From assembly GCF_018613805.1 (NCBI RefSeq), contig NZ_JAGGPL010000003.1, positions 930,001 to 994,000 on the forward strand: a stretch of 64,000 nt of DNA, written 5' to 3'. Each line of letters starts with the position of its first letter. Within the stretch, counting starts at the first letter, position 1. Made by a program: the position numbers and the translations under genes. The stretch comes from Arthrobacter sp. ISL-48. GTDB lineage: Bacteria; Actinomycetota; Actinomycetes; Actinomycetales; Micrococcaceae. Under the pieces are notes generated by a model, which saw nothing but the letters and a program-made list of their open reading frames with translations, made no database searches and was not told where the DNA came from. Shown here piece after piece: positions 42,189-50,859 of the stretch.

Positions 42189-43388
42189 ATGGGCAACTCC
42201 GCAGACAACACTGACGTTGTCATCCTTGCAGCAGCGCGCACCCCGCAGGGCCGCCTCAACGGGCAACTGGCGAGCTTCACCGCCGTCGAACTCGGTGCCC
42301 ACGCCATCAAGGCCGCCCTTCAAGCCAGCGGCGTGGAAGCCGACCGCGTTGATGCGGTCATCATGGGCCAGGTGCTTCAGGCCGGTGCCGGCCAGAACCC
42401 AGCCCGCCAGAGCGCCATCGGCGCCGGTATCGGCTGGAACGTCCCCACCGTCACCATCAACAAGGTGTGCCTCTCCGGGCTGACCGCCGTCATTGATGCC
42501 GCGCGCATGATCCGCAGCGGAGACGCCACTGTGGTGGTGGCCGGCGGCCAGGAATCAATGACCCGCGCGCCCCACCTGCTGCCCGGCTCGCGGCAAGGCT
42601 GGACGTATGGCGCCATCCAAGCCCTGGACGTAGCCGCGCACGACGGCCTGACCGACGCGTTCGACGGCCAGTCCATGGGCCTGTCCACCGAAACTAAGAA
42701 CCTCACCCTGGGCATTGACCGGACGTCGCAGGACAACGTGGCGGCGCACTCGCACCAGCGCGCCGCCCTCGCTGCCAAGAACGGCGTTTTCGACGACGAG
42801 ATCGCCCCGATCAACGTCATTCAGCGCAAGGGCGATCCCCTGGTGGTCTCCTCCGATGAAGGAGTCCGTCCGAACACGTCCGTGGAAACACTCGCGGGGC
42901 TGCGGGCCGCCTTTGTCAGCGACGGAACCATCACCGCTGGGAACTCCTCCCCCCTGTCCGACGGCGCCGCCGCACTGGTGCTGACCACGCGCGCTTTCGC
43001 TGAGGATAACGACCTCGAATACTTGGCGGTCGTGGGGAAACCTGGCCAGGTGGCCGGCCCGGACAACTCCCTTCACTCCCAGCCTTCAAACGCCATCAAG
43101 GAGGCCCTGGCGAGGGCTGGCTGGAGCGTAGCCGACCTGGACTTCATCGAAATCAACGAAGCTTTCGGCTCTGTTGCCGTGCAGTCCCTGAGGGACCTCG
43201 ACTATCCCTTGGAGAAGTGCAACCTCCACGGTGGAGCGATTGCGCTTGGCCACCCCATTGGCGCTTCCGGTGCCAGACTTGCCCTGCACGCCGCGCACGA
43301 ACTTAAACGGCGCGGCAAGGGCAAAGCCGCGGTTTCACTCTGCGGAGGCGGCGGCCAGGGCGAAGCCCTCCTGCTGTACCGGGACTGA
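42189..43388 (+). CDS. Acetyl-CoA C-acetyltransferase (thiolase)
   Basis: A 399-residue thiolase that condenses two acetyl-CoA or cleaves acetoacetyl-CoA. The acyl-carrying Cys94 is in NKVCLSGLTA. The NEAFG motif, His355 in GHPIGASGAR and Cys385 in LCGGGGQGEA complete the active site. The ATG at 42189 is chosen because GGAAGAG stands upstream and the family begins ADNTDVVILAAARTP. A longer frame from 42072 has no support. It may serve fatty acid breakdown or polyhydroxyalkanoate synthesis. Its stop codon shares one base with the next gene's ATG. Confidence 0.95.
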   Translation: MGNSADNTDVVILAAARTPQGRLNGQLASFTAVELGAHAIKAALQASGVEADRVDAVIMGQVLQAGAGQNPARQSAIGAGIGWNVPTVTINKVCLSGLTAVIDAARMIRSGDATVVVAGGQESMTRAPHLLPGSRQGWTYGAIQALDVAAHDGLTDAFDGQSMGLSTETKNLTLGIDRTSQDNVAAHSHQRAALAAKNGVFDDEIAPINVIQRKGDPLVVSSDEGVRPNTSVETLAGLRAAFVSDGTITAGNSSPLSDGAAALVLTTRAFAEDNDLEYLAVVGKPGQVAGPDNSLHSQPSNAIKEALARAGWSVADLDFIEINEAFGSVAVQSLRDLDYPLEKCNLHGGAIALGHPIGASGARLALHAAHELKRRGKGKAAVSLCGGGGQGEALLLYRD

Positions 43389-43885
43389 TGGCGGGGATGC
43401 CTGCAGACGGTACGGTCGGCGTCGGCCGGGAGCGTTTCCTCGCCGACGCCAGCGCACGCGGCCTGGACGTCCAGATCGTGCAGCGCCTCGCCGCCAAGAG
43501 CCTGGAGGAAGCCGCCAGCATCCTGGGCATCACGCCAGCCGACATCGTCAAGTCGCTGGTGGTCAAGCACAAGGACGGCAGCTTCCTGTTCGCCCTCATA
43601 CCGGGCGACCGCCAGATCTCCTGGCCCAAGCTCAGGTCTTTGGTGGGCGTCAACAAACTCTCGCTGCCGCCGGCCGATGTCGCGCTGGACGCTACGGGTT
43701 ATGAACGCGGAACCATCACCCCGCTGGGCAGCACCAATCCCTGGCCGGTGTATGCGGATGCCACAATCACCGGGCGCCGGATCTCGATGGGCGCCGGGGA
43801 ACACGGCTACAGCGCGTTTGTCGACGCCGATGCCCTGACCGCGGCCCTGGATGCTGTGGTGGCTGACATCAGCGAACCCGGTTGA
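43388..43885 (+). CDS. YbaK/EbsC-type aminoacyl-tRNA deacylase
   Basis: A 165-residue protein of the YbaK/ProX editing family, which hydrolyses mischarged aminoacyl-tRNAs such as Cys-tRNA(Pro). Typical segments are ADIVKSLVVKHKDGSFLFALIPGDRQI with the conserved Lys, DVALDATGYERGTITPLGS and RRISMGAGEHGYSA. The start codon overlaps the thiolase stop (TGATG), so both are co-translated. A second Met four codons in is possible. The exact tRNA specificity cannot be told. Confidence 0.88.
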   Translation: MAGMPADGTVGVGRERFLADASARGLDVQIVQRLAAKSLEEAASILGITPADIVKSLVVKHKDGSFLFALIPGDRQISWPKLRSLVGVNKLSLPPADVALDATGYERGTITPLGSTNPWPVYADATITGRRISMGAGEHGYSAFVDADALTAALDAVVADISEPG

Positions 43886-43889
43886 CGCA

Positions 43890-43923
43890 GGAAGCCCCGC
43901 CCACCGAAGTGGACGGGGCTTCC
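43890..43923. terminator. Convergent hairpin between ybaK-type gene and rplL
   Basis: GGAAGCCCCG and CGGGGCTTCC pair with a further CCAC/GTGG inside. On the plus strand AAAAAAG follows, and on the minus strand the T-run precedes rather than follows the stem. It is therefore a strong hairpin without a proper U-tract, probably serving both convergent transcripts. Confidence 0.6.
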
Positions 43924-43937
43924 AAAAAAGCAGCGAG

Positions 43938-44315
43938 CTACTTGAGGGTAACGCGTGCGCCGGCTTCTTCGAGCTGTGCAACAGCCTTTTCGGCTGCTTC
44001 CTTGGTGACGCCTTCGAGGACGGCCTTGGGAGCGCTGTCAACCAGGTCCTTGGCTTCCTTGAGGCCCAGGGAAGTGATTGCACGTACTTCCTTGATCACT
44101 GCGATCTTCTTGTCGCCAGCAGCTTCAAGAACGACGTCGAATTCGGTCTGCTCTGCTTCTTCTTCAGCAGCGCCGCCGCCGGCGGGGCCGGCAACTGCAA
44201 CAGCAGCTGCGGTAACTTCGAAGGTCTCTTCGAAGAGCTTGACGAACTCGGAGAGCTCGATGATGGTCAGTTCCTTGAAAGCTTCAATGAGCTCTTCGTT
44301 GGTGAGCTTCGCCAT
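43938..44315 (-). CDS. rplL: 50S ribosomal protein L7/L12
   Basis: A 125-residue stalk protein: N-terminal dimerisation helices ([20 protein letters not shown]), an Ala/Gly hinge ([17 protein letters not shown]) and the factor-binding domain [20 protein letters not shown]. It recruits translational GTPases. It follows rplJ after 77 bases. Confidence 0.99.
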   Translation of the reverse strand: MAKLTNEELIEAFKELTIIELSEFVKLFEETFEVTAAAVAVAGPAGGGAAEEEAEQTEFDVVLEAAGDKKIAVIKEVRAITSLGLKEAKDLVDSAPKAVLEGVTKEAAEKAVAQLEEAGARVTLK

Positions 44316-44392
44316 GGTGTGGCGTCCTTCCTATAGTGGTGCTCGGCGGCCGGAGCCATTGCCTTCACACCGGAGTCTGGTTTGAAAGAGAA

Positions 44393-45007
44393 TTACTTCT
44401 CTTCGGGGGCTGCTGCGTCGGCCGGAGCTTCGGCCTCTGCTGCTGCGTCTGCTGCGGGAGCTTCTGCTTCGGCTGCGGGGGCTTCTTCAGCGGCGGGCGC
44501 TTCGGCTGCTGCCGGTGCACCGTTCTCTTCTTCAAGCTTGAGGCGCAGCGCGTCGATGATGCGTACAGCGGCGGCGGCAGGAGCCTTGAGGATGCCTGCA
44601 ACCTTGGCGAGCTGAAGCTCGCGGGACTCGAGTGCTGCCAGGGCAGCGACTTCGCTTGCGTTCAGTGCCTTGCCCTCGAAGTAACCGGTCTTGATAACCA
44701 GCTGCTTGTTGGTCTTGGCAAAATCCGTCAGGCTCTTGGCAGCGGCAACTGCGTCACCCTTGATGAACGCGATCGCAGTGGGGCCGGCAAGCTGGTCGTT
44801 GAATGCTTCGACACCAGCTTCCTTGGCTGCAATGGCGGTCAGGGTGTTCTTTACGACCGAGAACTTGGTGTCCTGGCCGAGAGAGACACGCAGCTGCTTG
44901 AGCTGTGCAACGGTGAGCCCACGGTATTCGGTCAGGACAGCGGCGTTCGATTCCTTGAAATCGTTAGTGATCTCAGCTACTGCTGAAACCTTGCTAGGCG
45001 TTGCCAT
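44393..45007 (-). CDS. rplJ: 50S ribosomal protein L10
   Basis: A 204-residue stalk base protein: KVSAVAEITNDFKESNAAVL, then EYRGLTVAQLKQLRVSL and the C-terminal helix that binds L7/L12 dimers. After about residue 170 an Ala/Glu/Pro tail runs to APEEK, longer than usual. The ATG at 45007 was taken, with GGAAGGAGG just upstream. The leader holds attenuator-like hairpins. Confidence 0.98.
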   Translation of the reverse strand: MATPSKVSAVAEITNDFKESNAAVLTEYRGLTVAQLKQLRVSLGQDTKFSVVKNTLTAIAAKEAGVEAFNDQLAGPTAIAFIKGDAVAAAKSLTDFAKTNKQLVIKTGYFEGKALNASEVAALAALESRELQLAKVAGILKAPAAAAVRIIDALRLKLEEENGAPAAAEAPAAEEAPAAEAEAPAADAAAEAEAPADAAAPEEK

Positions 45008-45059
45008 AACCCTCCTTCCGGGGATAGTGCCGGTGATTCCCGGTCCCCGCTCAACAGAG

Positions 45060-45122
45060 CTAAAACGAAAAAACGCCCCGCGCAGATGCACGGGGCTTGT
45101 CTCGACGCGGTTCAGAACCGCG
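45060..45122 (-). promoter_or_regulatory. Candidate L10-type leader attenuator before rplJ
   Basis: On the minus strand a CGCGGTT/AACCGCG hairpin (45106-45122) is followed by a GCCCCG/CGGGGC hairpin (45075-45096) and then TTTTTTCGTTTT, a proper terminator. It stands only about 55 bases before rplJ and 180 bases after the previous gene's stop. It could end the GNAT transcript or, as in other L10 leaders, control rplJ-rplL by attenuation with L10-L12 binding. The rest of the 297-base gap shows nothing firm. Confidence 0.55.
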
Positions 45123-45304
45123 GAGCTTTGCTTCGTTCACCTGCGCCGGCCGCCCTATGTTCAGGGTCCTTCGTCCGGAGATCCACTGGCTCTCCCGGCG
45201 CGACTGCAGAGGTGAGTCTTGCTTGGGAGAGTGGATTTCCAACAACCGACGGTCTTTGGTCATCCCAGCTTACGGGGTGGGCCGCCGGTCCGCCAAATCG
45301 GGCC

Positions 45305-46435
45305 CTAGCTGGTGCTGGATCCGAGGTGGGGCAGTTCCTTCTGCCAGATACCCGTGACGCCTGCCGTGGTGAAGCCAAGTTGCTGGTTTACGGTCAGGAG
45401 GTACCGGTTCTCTGGTGCGTTCCAGGTGTAGATGACCCGCGCATCGGGGAACTGCTCCGTCAGGCGTTCCATATTGGCCACCTTGATGAGCAGGCCCAGC
45501 TTGTTCCCCCGGTGCTCCTGCAGCACGAGAGTGTCGTCCTGGAAGACGACATCGGCGCGGTGCGCCAGGACACTGATGGTGGTCAGGCCCACGAGCGCAC
45601 CCGTCGCCAGATGCTCAACTGCCGTGACCACAGTCCGCCGACCCTGCGCAATGGTGGCCTCTTCCGCCTCACGGAGAATGCCGCCGTCGAACACCATGTC
45701 CTGCTCAACGGGGGTTCCAAGCGAGGGGTCGACGTCGGCGCCCGCCTGGTTCTCCAGCGCGGCCACTGCTTCCAGCCACTGATCCGGGCAGCGGTCCGTC
45801 CAATGATGCAGGCGGTAACGGCCGTTGTTGGCTTCATCGGCCTCGGCCTGAAGATCGGCCACGAGTTTGGTGTCCAGCGGCAGCACGCACGAGCTGAACT
45901 GTTCGATGTGCTGCAGCGTGTATCCGGTCTTGCGGGCAAATTCGACTTCCCGGCTGGCGAGGGGCACAAATCCCTGCCCCGAACCGGGAACCAGCTGGGC
46001 CTTCTCGAACTCGTGAAGTGAAGCCCCTGGGTGGTTGGTGTCCACCAGGATCATCGTGCGGCCCTCGCCCCGTGCCATATGTTCTGCCGCGAGGAGCAAC
46101 TTCCGGCCCACTCCCTGCCGCTGGAACTCCGGAAGGATATCCAGCGTGAATTCCGCAAGGTCCAGGTTATCCGTGAGCGGAAGGGCGATGTCCACGGTCC
46201 CGACGATCTCGCCATTGACCTTGGCCACGAGGATGATCTGGCGTTCATACGGGTCCGCCAGTTCGAGGAGCTTTTCAAGCGGCCCATACGCCAGATCATC
46301 GCTTCCCCAGGTCTGCATCCGCACCTTGCGTCCCACCTCCACGGCGGCGAGGAAGTCCGCTGCGTCCGCCGTCTCCAGGGAATCCGGGATCCAAAGCTGC
46401 TCGATCTGTACGTTTCTTGCCATAAGGGGCATCAT
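45305..46435 (-). CDS. Double-domain GNAT acetyltransferase (second of a tandem pair)
   Basis: A 376-residue protein with two GNAT domains. The first has the acetyl-CoA loop segment EFTLDILPEFQRQGVGRKLL (about residues 95-115). The second has DTLVLQEHRGNKLGLLIKVAN and the TWNAPENRYLLTVNQQLGF end. The layout resembles mycothiol synthase-like tandem GNATs, but the substrate is unknown. The ATG at 46435 overlaps the upstream stop (ATGA), though a Met four codons later is also possible. It is similar along its length to the preceding gene product, so the two arose by tandem duplication. Placing such genes between rplA and rplJ is unusual. Confidence 0.85.
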   Translation of the reverse strand: MMPLMARNVQIEQLWIPDSLETADAADFLAAVEVGRKVRMQTWGSDDLAYGPLEKLLELADPYERQIILVAKVNGEIVGTVDIALPLTDNLDLAEFTLDILPEFQRQGVGRKLLLAAEHMARGEGRTMILVDTNHPGASLHEFEKAQLVPGSGQGFVPLASREVEFARKTGYTLQHIEQFSSCVLPLDTKLVADLQAEADEANNGRYRLHHWTDRCPDQWLEAVAALENQAGADVDPSLGTPVEQDMVFDGGILREAEEATIAQGRRTVVTAVEHLATGALVGLTTISVLAHRADVVFQDDTLVLQEHRGNKLGLLIKVANMERLTEQFPDARVIYTWNAPENRYLLTVNQQLGFTTAGVTGIWQKELPHLGSSTS

Positions 46436-47559
46436 CCCAGCCGTTTCTGCCACTCACCTTCATAGCCAGCAGGCTTGAATCCAAGCGAAATATTTATCGC
46501 CAGCATATGCTGGTTTTCGCTGGCGTTCCATGTAAGTACCGACCTCGCGGCGGGCCAGCGCTGCTGGGCGGCACGGAGATTCGCCACCTTGATCAGGGTT
46601 CCCAAGCGGCGGCCCCGGTGCGCGGCGGATACCAGGGTATCCTGCTGCGTGATGGCTGCGGGCACGCCCGCCCGCCAGTTCAGGACCGTGTAGGCCACCA
46701 GCTCCCCCGTGGTCCGGTGCATGGCCGCAGTAACAACGGTTTGCACACCACTGCGGGTGAGGGTCTGCTCCTCCTGGCGTACCCTGCCCTGATCCCAGTC
46801 CTCGGCTTCCCAGTCCATCCCCGCCACGGGCACGTCGGTGCTCATCCGGCGCTTCAACACGGCGTACTCCGTCAGGAACTCCTCCGGGCAGGTGTCGGCC
46901 CAGCCAACGAGCATGTACTCTTTCGCGCGCGCCGAGGCCTCAGTTTCCAATGCGGCAAGGTGCTCGGGCGATACCGGCAGGGACAGCCGGCTAGATCTCT
47001 CGACTTGCTCGAGTTCATACCCGGCGCTGGCAGCAAAGGCGACGACGGCCGCTTCTGCGGGAAGTCCGCCCGCCCCTGATTTCGCCGGCAGCAGTCGCCC
47101 AGCGCCCTCCACTTGCTCCACGGGTAGCTCGCAGTAAGCATCAAGGGAGGTACGGCCGCGCCCGCGCGCAACGGCTTCGGCGTGCTCAAGCAAGCTGCGC
47201 CCCCAGCCCTGCCTGCGCTGGTGGGGCGCCACCAGGACATCGATTCCTGCCGTGCCGGTGTTTTCGCGCAAAGGCAGCGTCACCGAGCACGTGCCCACCG
47301 TTTTCTGGCCCACCCGTGCCAGGAAAAGCACCCGCTCCTCGTACTCGCTGCCCCGCCAATATTCGACGCTCTCCGGCTCTGTTGGGCAGCGGTCAAGGTT
47401 GCCCCATTTCTCCAGTTCGTGGGCCTCGCGCAAGGCGTAGCATTCCCGGAAGTCGCCGAAACTCCCTGTTCCGGCAGCAGCAAGCCCCCTCCCGCCGTCG
47501 GATGTTCCGCCGTCGAACGCGGGGGGAATGGCGACGGCGGTAATCTCCAGAGCGCGCAT
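46432..47559 (-). CDS. Double-domain GNAT acetyltransferase (first of a tandem pair)
   Basis: A 375-residue protein. The N-terminal GNAT shows TAGIDVLVAPHQRRQGWGRS with the R-Q-G-W-G CoA loop. The C-terminal one shows DTLVSAAHRGRRLGTLIKVA and TWNASENQHMLAINISLGFK. The start at 47559 has GAGGAG directly upstream; a frame ten residues longer was rejected. The second domain is clearly the better conserved between the two paralogues. Acetyl acceptor unknown. Confidence 0.85.
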   Translation of the reverse strand: MRALEITAVAIPPAFDGGTSDGGRGLAAAGTGSFGDFRECYALREAHELEKWGNLDRCPTEPESVEYWRGSEYEERVLFLARVGQKTVGTCSVTLPLRENTGTAGIDVLVAPHQRRQGWGRSLLEHAEAVARGRGRTSLDAYCELPVEQVEGAGRLLPAKSGAGGLPAEAAVVAFAASAGYELEQVERSSRLSLPVSPEHLAALETEASARAKEYMLVGWADTCPEEFLTEYAVLKRRMSTDVPVAGMDWEAEDWDQGRVRQEEQTLTRSGVQTVVTAAMHRTTGELVAYTVLNWRAGVPAAITQQDTLVSAAHRGRRLGTLIKVANLRAAQQRWPAARSVLTWNASENQHMLAINISLGFKPAGYEGEWQKRLG

Positions 47560-47639
47560 GTCTCCTCGTCGACTCCCCCAGCCCTCCACCCTCCCAGCCT
47601 AGCGATCGGAACGATTTAGTCGAGCACCCGGGACACAAG

Positions 47640-47675
47640 CAAAAAGGACCGTCCGGCGCAATGCCGGACGGTCCT
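47640..47675 (-). terminator. Intrinsic terminator after rplA
   Basis: AGGACCGTCCGGC and GCCGGACGGTCCT form a perfect 13-bp stem with a GCAAT loop. TTTTTGC follows on the minus strand. Confidence 0.9.
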
Positions 47676-47696
47676 CGTGCGCCGGACGGATCCGGC

Positions 47697-47720
47697 AACT
47701 GGAACTGGAACTGGAACTGG
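47697..47720. repeat. Short tandem hexamer repeat (AACTGG)4
   Basis: Four exact copies of AACTGG lie between the terminator and the rplA stop codon. They are outside any coding frame. Confidence 0.9.
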
Positions 47721-47725
47721 AGGAA

Positions 47726-48433
47726 TTAGACCTCGGTCAGAACCTTGGTGACGTTGGGGTCAACGGAGATTCCGGGACCGAAGGTGGTGGCCACGGTGGC
47801 CTTCTGGATGTAGCGGCCCTTGGAAGCGGACGGCTTCAGGCGAAGCACCTCTTCCAGTGCTGCTGCGTAGTTCTCGGCCAGCTTGACGACGTCGAACGAG
47901 ACCTTGCCAATGATGAAGTGCAGGTTGGAGTGCTTGTCGACGCGGAAGTCGATCTTGCCGCCCTTGATGTCGTTGACAGCCTTGGCGACGTCTGCCGTGA
48001 CCGTGCCCGTCTTCGGGTTCGGCATCAGGTTACGCGGACCCAGGACCTTACCGAGCCGGCCAACCTTGCCCATGAGGTCAGGGGTGGCAACGGCTGCGTC
48101 GAAGTCAGTCCAGCCGCCCTGGATCTTTTCGATCAGGTCATCGGAGCCAACGAAGTCGGCGCCGGCAGCGATTGCTGCCTCAGCCTTGTCGCCCGTTGCG
48201 AAAACCAGGACGCGGGACACCTTGCCGGTGCCGTGCGGAAGGTTAACCGTGCCGCGGACCATCTGGTCGGCCTTGCGAGGGTCAACACCCAGGCGGAAGG
48301 CGACCTCAACGGTTGCGTCGAACTTGGACGGGTTGGTGTCCTTGGCGAGCGTTACTGCCTCGAACGGTGCGTAGAACTTCTCCGCGTCGATCTTGGCGGC
48401 TGCTGCCTCATATGCTTTGCTGCGCTTTGCCAT
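47726..48433 (-). CDS. rplA: 50S ribosomal protein L1
   Basis: A 235-residue L1 of the mobile stalk at the E site: [20 protein letters not shown], then the [20 protein letters not shown] signature. The ATG at 48433 follows AGGAGAA. A longer frame extending into the rplK gap was rejected. In many bacteria L1 represses its own operon. Confidence 0.99.
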   Translation of the reverse strand: MAKRSKAYEAAAAKIDAEKFYAPFEAVTLAKDTNPSKFDATVEVAFRLGVDPRKADQMVRGTVNLPHGTGKVSRVLVFATGDKAEAAIAAGADFVGSDDLIEKIQGGWTDFDAAVATPDLMGKVGRLGKVLGPRNLMPNPKTGTVTADVAKAVNDIKGGKIDFRVDKHSNLHFIIGKVSFDVVKLAENYAAALEEVLRLKPSASKGRYIQKATVATTFGPGISVDPNVTKVLTEV

Positions 48434-48635
48434 GCTGCTTATTCTCCTTGTGCAGTTGTGGTCTGCGGACCGCGCTGGGCCCTGCCACAGTTGGTCATCC
48501 GGTTGGTTGTCCGGTGATGTATCCGGACGGGACTGCCAACATTTCAATGTTTCGGTGGTGCCGGTTGCCCGGCGGTGCCGCCCGTCGTCGTCTTCGGTTT
48601 CCCGATTCCGGCGCCGCAGCAGCGGTGAGGGCCAA

Positions 48636-49067
48636 TTAGCCTTCGACGGTGATACCCATGGAGCGGGCGGTGCCGGCGATGATCTTTGCTGCGCCTTCAA
48701 GGCTCGTGGCGTTGAGGTCTTCCATCTTGGTGGAGGCGATCTCGTTGACCTGGGCCTGGGTCAGCTTGGCAACCTTGACGGTGTGCGGCGTGGGTGAACC
48801 CTTGGCAACGCCTGCAGCCTTCTTGATGAGCTCTGCAGCCGGCGGGGTCTTGGTGATGAACGTGAATGAACGGTCTTCGTAAACCGTGATTTCCACGGGG
48901 ATAACGTTTCCGCGCTGGGCTTCTGTGGCAGCGTTGTACGCCTTGCAGAATTCCATGATGTTGACACCGTGCTGGCCAAGCGCAGGACCGATCGGCGGAG
49001 CCGGGTTAGCGGCACCTGCCTGGATCTGCAGCTTGATGAGGCCGGTGACCTTCTTCTTGGGAGCCAA
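48636..49067 (-). CDS. rplK: 50S ribosomal protein L11
   Basis: A 143-residue L11 of the GTPase-associated centre: [20 protein letters not shown] with its conserved Pro-rich N-terminal part, and the C-terminal RNA-binding domain ending [12 protein letters not shown]. It follows nusG after 128 bases, and rplA follows after about 200. Confidence 0.99.
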
Positions 49068-49195
49068 TGTAGGGTCCTTCTCTCAATAACGTCCTGGGAC
49101 ACAGGAGCGTGCCTCAGGTTTTTGGCCGCCATGGCGAGGCGGCCGGCCGTCCCGGATCTGCTAAGCGGGCAGTTCCGGGCCGAATTCCAGGGGAA

Positions 49196-50032
49196 TCAGA
49201 TCTTGGTGACCTGGTTGAATGCCAGGGTGACCGGGGTTTCGCGTTCGAAGATGGAGACCAGCACCACGAGGGTCTGGGATTCCACCTTGATCTCGGAAAT
49301 CGTGGCGGGGAGGGTCTCGAACGGGCCCTCCTTGACGATGACGGACTCGCCGACTTCGAAGTCGACGTCAACCGGGGCCTGGTTCTGTTTGTTGACCGGC
49401 TTGCCCTTCTCGGCCTGCTCTTCTTCGAAGACCGGGGCAAGCATGGAGAACACTTCGTCCAGGCGCAAAGGCACAGGGTTGTGGGCGTTGCCCACGAAGC
49501 CGGTGACCCCCGGCGTGTGGCGGACTGCGCCCCAGGAGGCATCCGTCAGGTCCATCCGGACCAGCACGTAGCCGGGGATGCGGACGCGGTTGATGACCTT
49601 CCGCTGAGCGTTCTTGATCTCAACGACCTCTTCCATCGGCACCTGGATTTCGAAGATGTAATCTTCCATGTCCAGGGTCTGGATGCGGGTCTCGAGGTTC
49701 GCCTTCACACGGTTTTCGTACCCGGCGTAGGAGTGGATGACGTACCAGTCACCCTCCTGGCGGCGCAGCTTGCCCTTGAACTCCTCAGCCGGATCGACGT
49801 CGGCCTTGGCGGCCGCGGCGGCGAGGGCGTCTGCCTCTTCGGAGTCAGCATCAGCGGCGTCTGGCTCTGACGCGTCGGTGTCGTTTACCTCGGACGCGTC
49901 GGTGTCGTCGGAATCGGCGTCGGCGGATTCGGGCGCAGCGGAATCAACCTCAGACTCTTCACCGGCTTCTGCCGTGACGTCCGTGGACTCTTCCAGCTCA
50001 GTCTCGGTTACCTCGAGCTCCTGCTCAGACAC
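49196..50032 (-). CDS. nusG: Transcription termination/antitermination factor NusG
   Basis: A 278-residue NusG. About 90 N-terminal residues are a Glu/Asp/Ser/Ala-rich extension. The NGN domain then begins [20 protein letters not shown] and the KOW domain begins about residue 220 with [20 protein letters not shown]. It links RNA polymerase with Rho or with the ribosome. GTG 50032 was chosen because AGGAG lies 5 bases before it; an ATG ten codons earlier lacks one. Long acidic N-termini are common in actinobacterial NusG. Confidence 0.97.
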   Translation of the reverse strand: MSEQELEVTETELEESTDVTAEAGEESEVDSAAPESADADSDDTDASEVNDTDASEPDAADADSEEADALAAAAAKADVDPAEEFKGKLRRQEGDWYVIHSYAGYENRVKANLETRIQTLDMEDYIFEIQVPMEEVVEIKNAQRKVINRVRIPGYVLVRMDLTDASWGAVRHTPGVTGFVGNAHNPVPLRLDEVFSMLAPVFEEEQAEKGKPVNKQNQAPVDVDFEVGESVIVKEGPFETLPATISEIKVESQTLVVLVSIFERETPVTLAFNQVTKI

Positions 50033-50148
50033 TTGGTCTCCTGCTTCCTCATTGCCTAACATGCCTATTTAAATGGCTCAACTCCGCACGCCCCGTGGAT
50101 CCCTTCCGGTTTAGCGGACAGAGACCACGCAGCCTGCGGACGGTCGCC

Positions 50149-50433
50149 TTATCGGTCCGTGGGGGCGATGCCGCCGAAGACCCAGCTGACAGCGGTTCCG
50201 AAACCGATGTCCAGCAGGCTGACGATGACCATCATGATGGCCACGAACACCAGCACCACGAGCGTGTAATTAATCAGTTCCTTGCGGGTTGGTGCAACAA
50301 CCTTTTTCAGTTCGCCGATGATCTGGCGGACGAAAAGTGCAATGCGAGCGAAGAGGCTTGCCTTGGCGGCCTTCTTAGCTGGGCGGCCCTTGGAGCTGCT
50401 GGCAGCTGTTTCGGTCACCTGGTCCTCACTCAT
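50149..50433 (-). CDS. secE: Preprotein translocase subunit SecE
   Basis: A 94-residue SecE of the single-core type: a polar N-terminus, the conserved amphipathic helix [20 protein letters not shown] and one membrane span [20 protein letters not shown]. It clamps SecY. It lies between tRNA-Trp and nusG, the standard order. Confidence 0.98.
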   Translation of the reverse strand: MSEDQVTETAASSSKGRPAKKAAKASLFARIALFVRQIIGELKKVVAPTRKELINYTLVVLVFVAIMMVIVSLLDIGFGTAVSWVFGGIAPTDR

Positions 50434-50514
50434 CTGTGCAATGTTGGATTACCCGGTCCTGATCAGAACCATGGTTGCTGCGCTTGCCCCGGCATTTCGC
50501 TGGGACAGCTTGCG

Positions 50515-50587
50515 CAGGGCAGACAGGACTCGAACCTGCAACCTGCGGTTTTGGAGACCGCTGCGCTACCAATTGCGCCACTACCCT
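50515..50587 (-). tRNA. tRNA-Trp (anticodon CCA)
   Basis: The 73-base cloverleaf reads AGGGTAG...CTGCCCT in the acceptor stem, with the D arm GGCGCAATTGGTAGCGC, anticodon loop CTCCAAA (anticodon CCA) and T loop GGTTCGAGTCC. Discriminator G follows and no CCA is encoded. It stands before secE, as in many bacteria. Confidence 0.97.
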
Positions 50588-50859
50588 ATGGATCGAAAAC
50601 CATTCCTTGCCGAACTTGCCAGCTTCCACTGGGGCGCACGCCATCATCCGTGTTTTCAACACCGGAGAACCAGTCTACGCAACAACTTCGCCTACGTCGA
50701 ACCAGCCTCGTTCCGGGCCGTCCGTTCCACCTGCATACGCAATCTGACCTGCAGTCACATCCATGCCGGCAACCCGAACGATCCGCTGAACAGCATAGAG
50801 TAGATCACGTCGAATTCCACCATTCAGCCAACGAGCTGCAAGCGAAGAACGGACCTGCC
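50588..50859. promoter_or_regulatory. Divergent region between tRNA-Trp and the aminotransferase gene
   Basis: These 270 bases hold no gene. Minus-strand TAGACT near 50676-50681 could be the -10 of the tRNA-secE transcript, and plus-strand TAGAGT near 50799 the -10 of the aminotransferase gene. Neither has a good -35. Confidence 0.3.

Noticed and set aside
50515..50587. Attachment site or integrated element at tRNA-Trp
   Set aside because: No integrase, no repeat of the tRNA 3' end and no change in gene content beside it; the secE-nusG order is the normal one.
50095..50859. N-terminal extension of the aminotransferase
   Set aside because: It would cross secE and the tRNA-Trp gene on the other strand; the family starts at 50860.
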